Shown here: positions 5,151 to 5,434 of the stretch, piece after piece
Numbering within the stretch: the stretch's first letter is position 1
Layout of the letters: every line of letters starts with the position of its first letter
Assembly (NCBI GenBank): GCA_026394695.1
Contig: JAPKXT010000040.1
Span: 1 to 5,434 of the forward strand
Direction of reading: 5' to 3'
Length of the DNA stretch: 5,434 nucleotides
From: Methanoregula sp.
GTDB taxonomy: Archaea; Halobacteriota; Methanomicrobia; Methanomicrobiales; Methanospirillaceae
Program-made: the position numbers and the translations under genes
Notes under the pieces: generated by a model
The model's database searches: none
What the model was told of the DNA's origin: nothing
What the model saw: the letters and a program-made list of their open reading frames with translations, nothing else

Positions 5151-5434
5151 TTAGCCCTCCATCGTACAACAAGATCATTCACCATTCGGGCGATCTGCGC
5201 CGGGCCTGCACCCCAGTGAACCACAGCACCGAACTTCCCTTTGTGTATCCCGACGCCCTCGCGTTCGGAGCGGCAGCAGCGGGCAATGAATGGCTCATCC
5301 TGCACAGATTCCAGAGGGCAGATATTCTCCAGAATGAAATCCTTACTGTAGCATTCGGTGAAGAACTGGGAACCCGTAAGGCAACCGGCTACCCGTTCAC
5401 CACCCTGCATCGGATCGGCATCGAGTGTGCGGGT
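5147..5434 (-). CDS. C-terminal part of an unidentified Cys-rich protein (N-terminus outside window)
   Basis: The last 95 residues of a gene that enters from the right edge. The frame is open to base 5434, and the first visible residues (TRTLDADPMQGGERVAG) read as the middle of a protein, with no SD before the ATG at 5410, so that ATG is not taken as the start. The visible part has five cysteines (18, 28, 39, 53 and 54 counted from the edge), including CPLE and an RCCRSE stretch, then a glycine-rich GAVVHWGAGPAQIARMVNDLV (69-89) ending in a helix. This composition suggests a soluble enzyme with a metal, Fe-S or thiol site, but I do not recognise the family and cannot assign a reaction. Its TGA overlaps the dehydrogenase ATG by four bases, so it is the first visible gene of a three-gene operon, and its function may bear on the dehydrogenase pathway. 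It is clearly coding; identity is open. Confidence 0.8.
   Translation of the reverse strand, partial: TRTLDADPMQGGERVAGCLTGSQFFTECYSKDFILENICPLESVQDEPFIARCCRSEREGVGIHKGKFGAVVHWGAGPAQIARMVNDLVVRWRAK
5155..5160 (-). promoter_or_regulatory. ribosome binding site of the dehydrogenase gene
   Basis: GGAGGG, within the final codons of the upstream gene, lies four bases before the ATG at 5150. Together with the ATGA stop/start overlap it points to translational coupling and fixes the start. Confidence 0.75.

Noticed and set aside
4674..5219. Long open frame (181 codons) on the plus strand opposite the dehydrogenase gene
   Set aside because: It is antisense to a gene with all its catalytic residues, shows no recognisable domain, and continues into the neighbouring coding region; an expected by-product of codon bias.

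Overview
The window looks like a piece of a euryarchaeal, methanogen-type chromosome, with the order Methanomicrobiales as my best guess. Four things point that way. Genes start behind short Shine-Dalgarno (SD) sequences. At least one promoter has an archaeal BRE/TATA box. Genes end in bare oligo-T runs without hairpins. The contents also fit: a PEGA-domain lipoprotein, an isopropylmalate/homoisocitrate dehydrogenase of the methanogen AksF/LeuB type, and small membrane enzymes. The taxonomic call is inference; there is no rRNA or methanogenesis gene here to settle it.

Layout from left to right. (1) 1-1158, plus strand: a PLP-dependent aminotransferase of the 2-aminoadipate/aromatic type whose first codons lie before the window; a T8 terminator follows directly. 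(2) 1373-2050, minus strand: a polytopic membrane methyltransferase of the isoprenylcysteine carboxyl methyltransferase (ICMT)/PEMT type, with its own T8 terminator. (3) 2295-2993, minus strand: an aquaporin with two NPA boxes and an AqpZ-like selectivity filter, ending in a double oligo-T terminator and preceded by a clear BRE/TATA promoter. (4) 3168-3776, plus strand: a secreted PEGA-domain lipoprotein transcribed divergently from the aquaporin across a 174-base intergenic region that holds a perfect 13-base inverted repeat. (5) 3847-5434, minus strand: a tightly packed three-gene operon, in transcription order an unidentified Cys-rich protein (N-terminus outside the window), the AksF/LeuB-type dehydrogenase (ATGA overlap) and a KdgF-like single-domain cupin (2-base gap).

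The aminotransferase and the dehydrogenase could both act on 2-oxo/2-amino dicarboxylic acids (2-oxoadipate and relatives), but they are about 3 kb apart, on opposite strands and in different transcription units, so a shared pathway is only a possibility. The aquaporin and lipoprotein share a divergent control region, and the methyltransferase follows the aquaporin behind a terminator; these three are best read as separate transcripts. No stretch without a gene exceeds 300 bases. The gaps at 1159-1372, 2051-2294, 2994-3167 and 3777-3846 hold terminators, promoters and short inverted repeats. I see no tRNA, rRNA, CRISPR, insertion sequence or phage gene. Most of the window is ordinary core and envelope gene content, and I do not see a convincing new multi-gene system in it.
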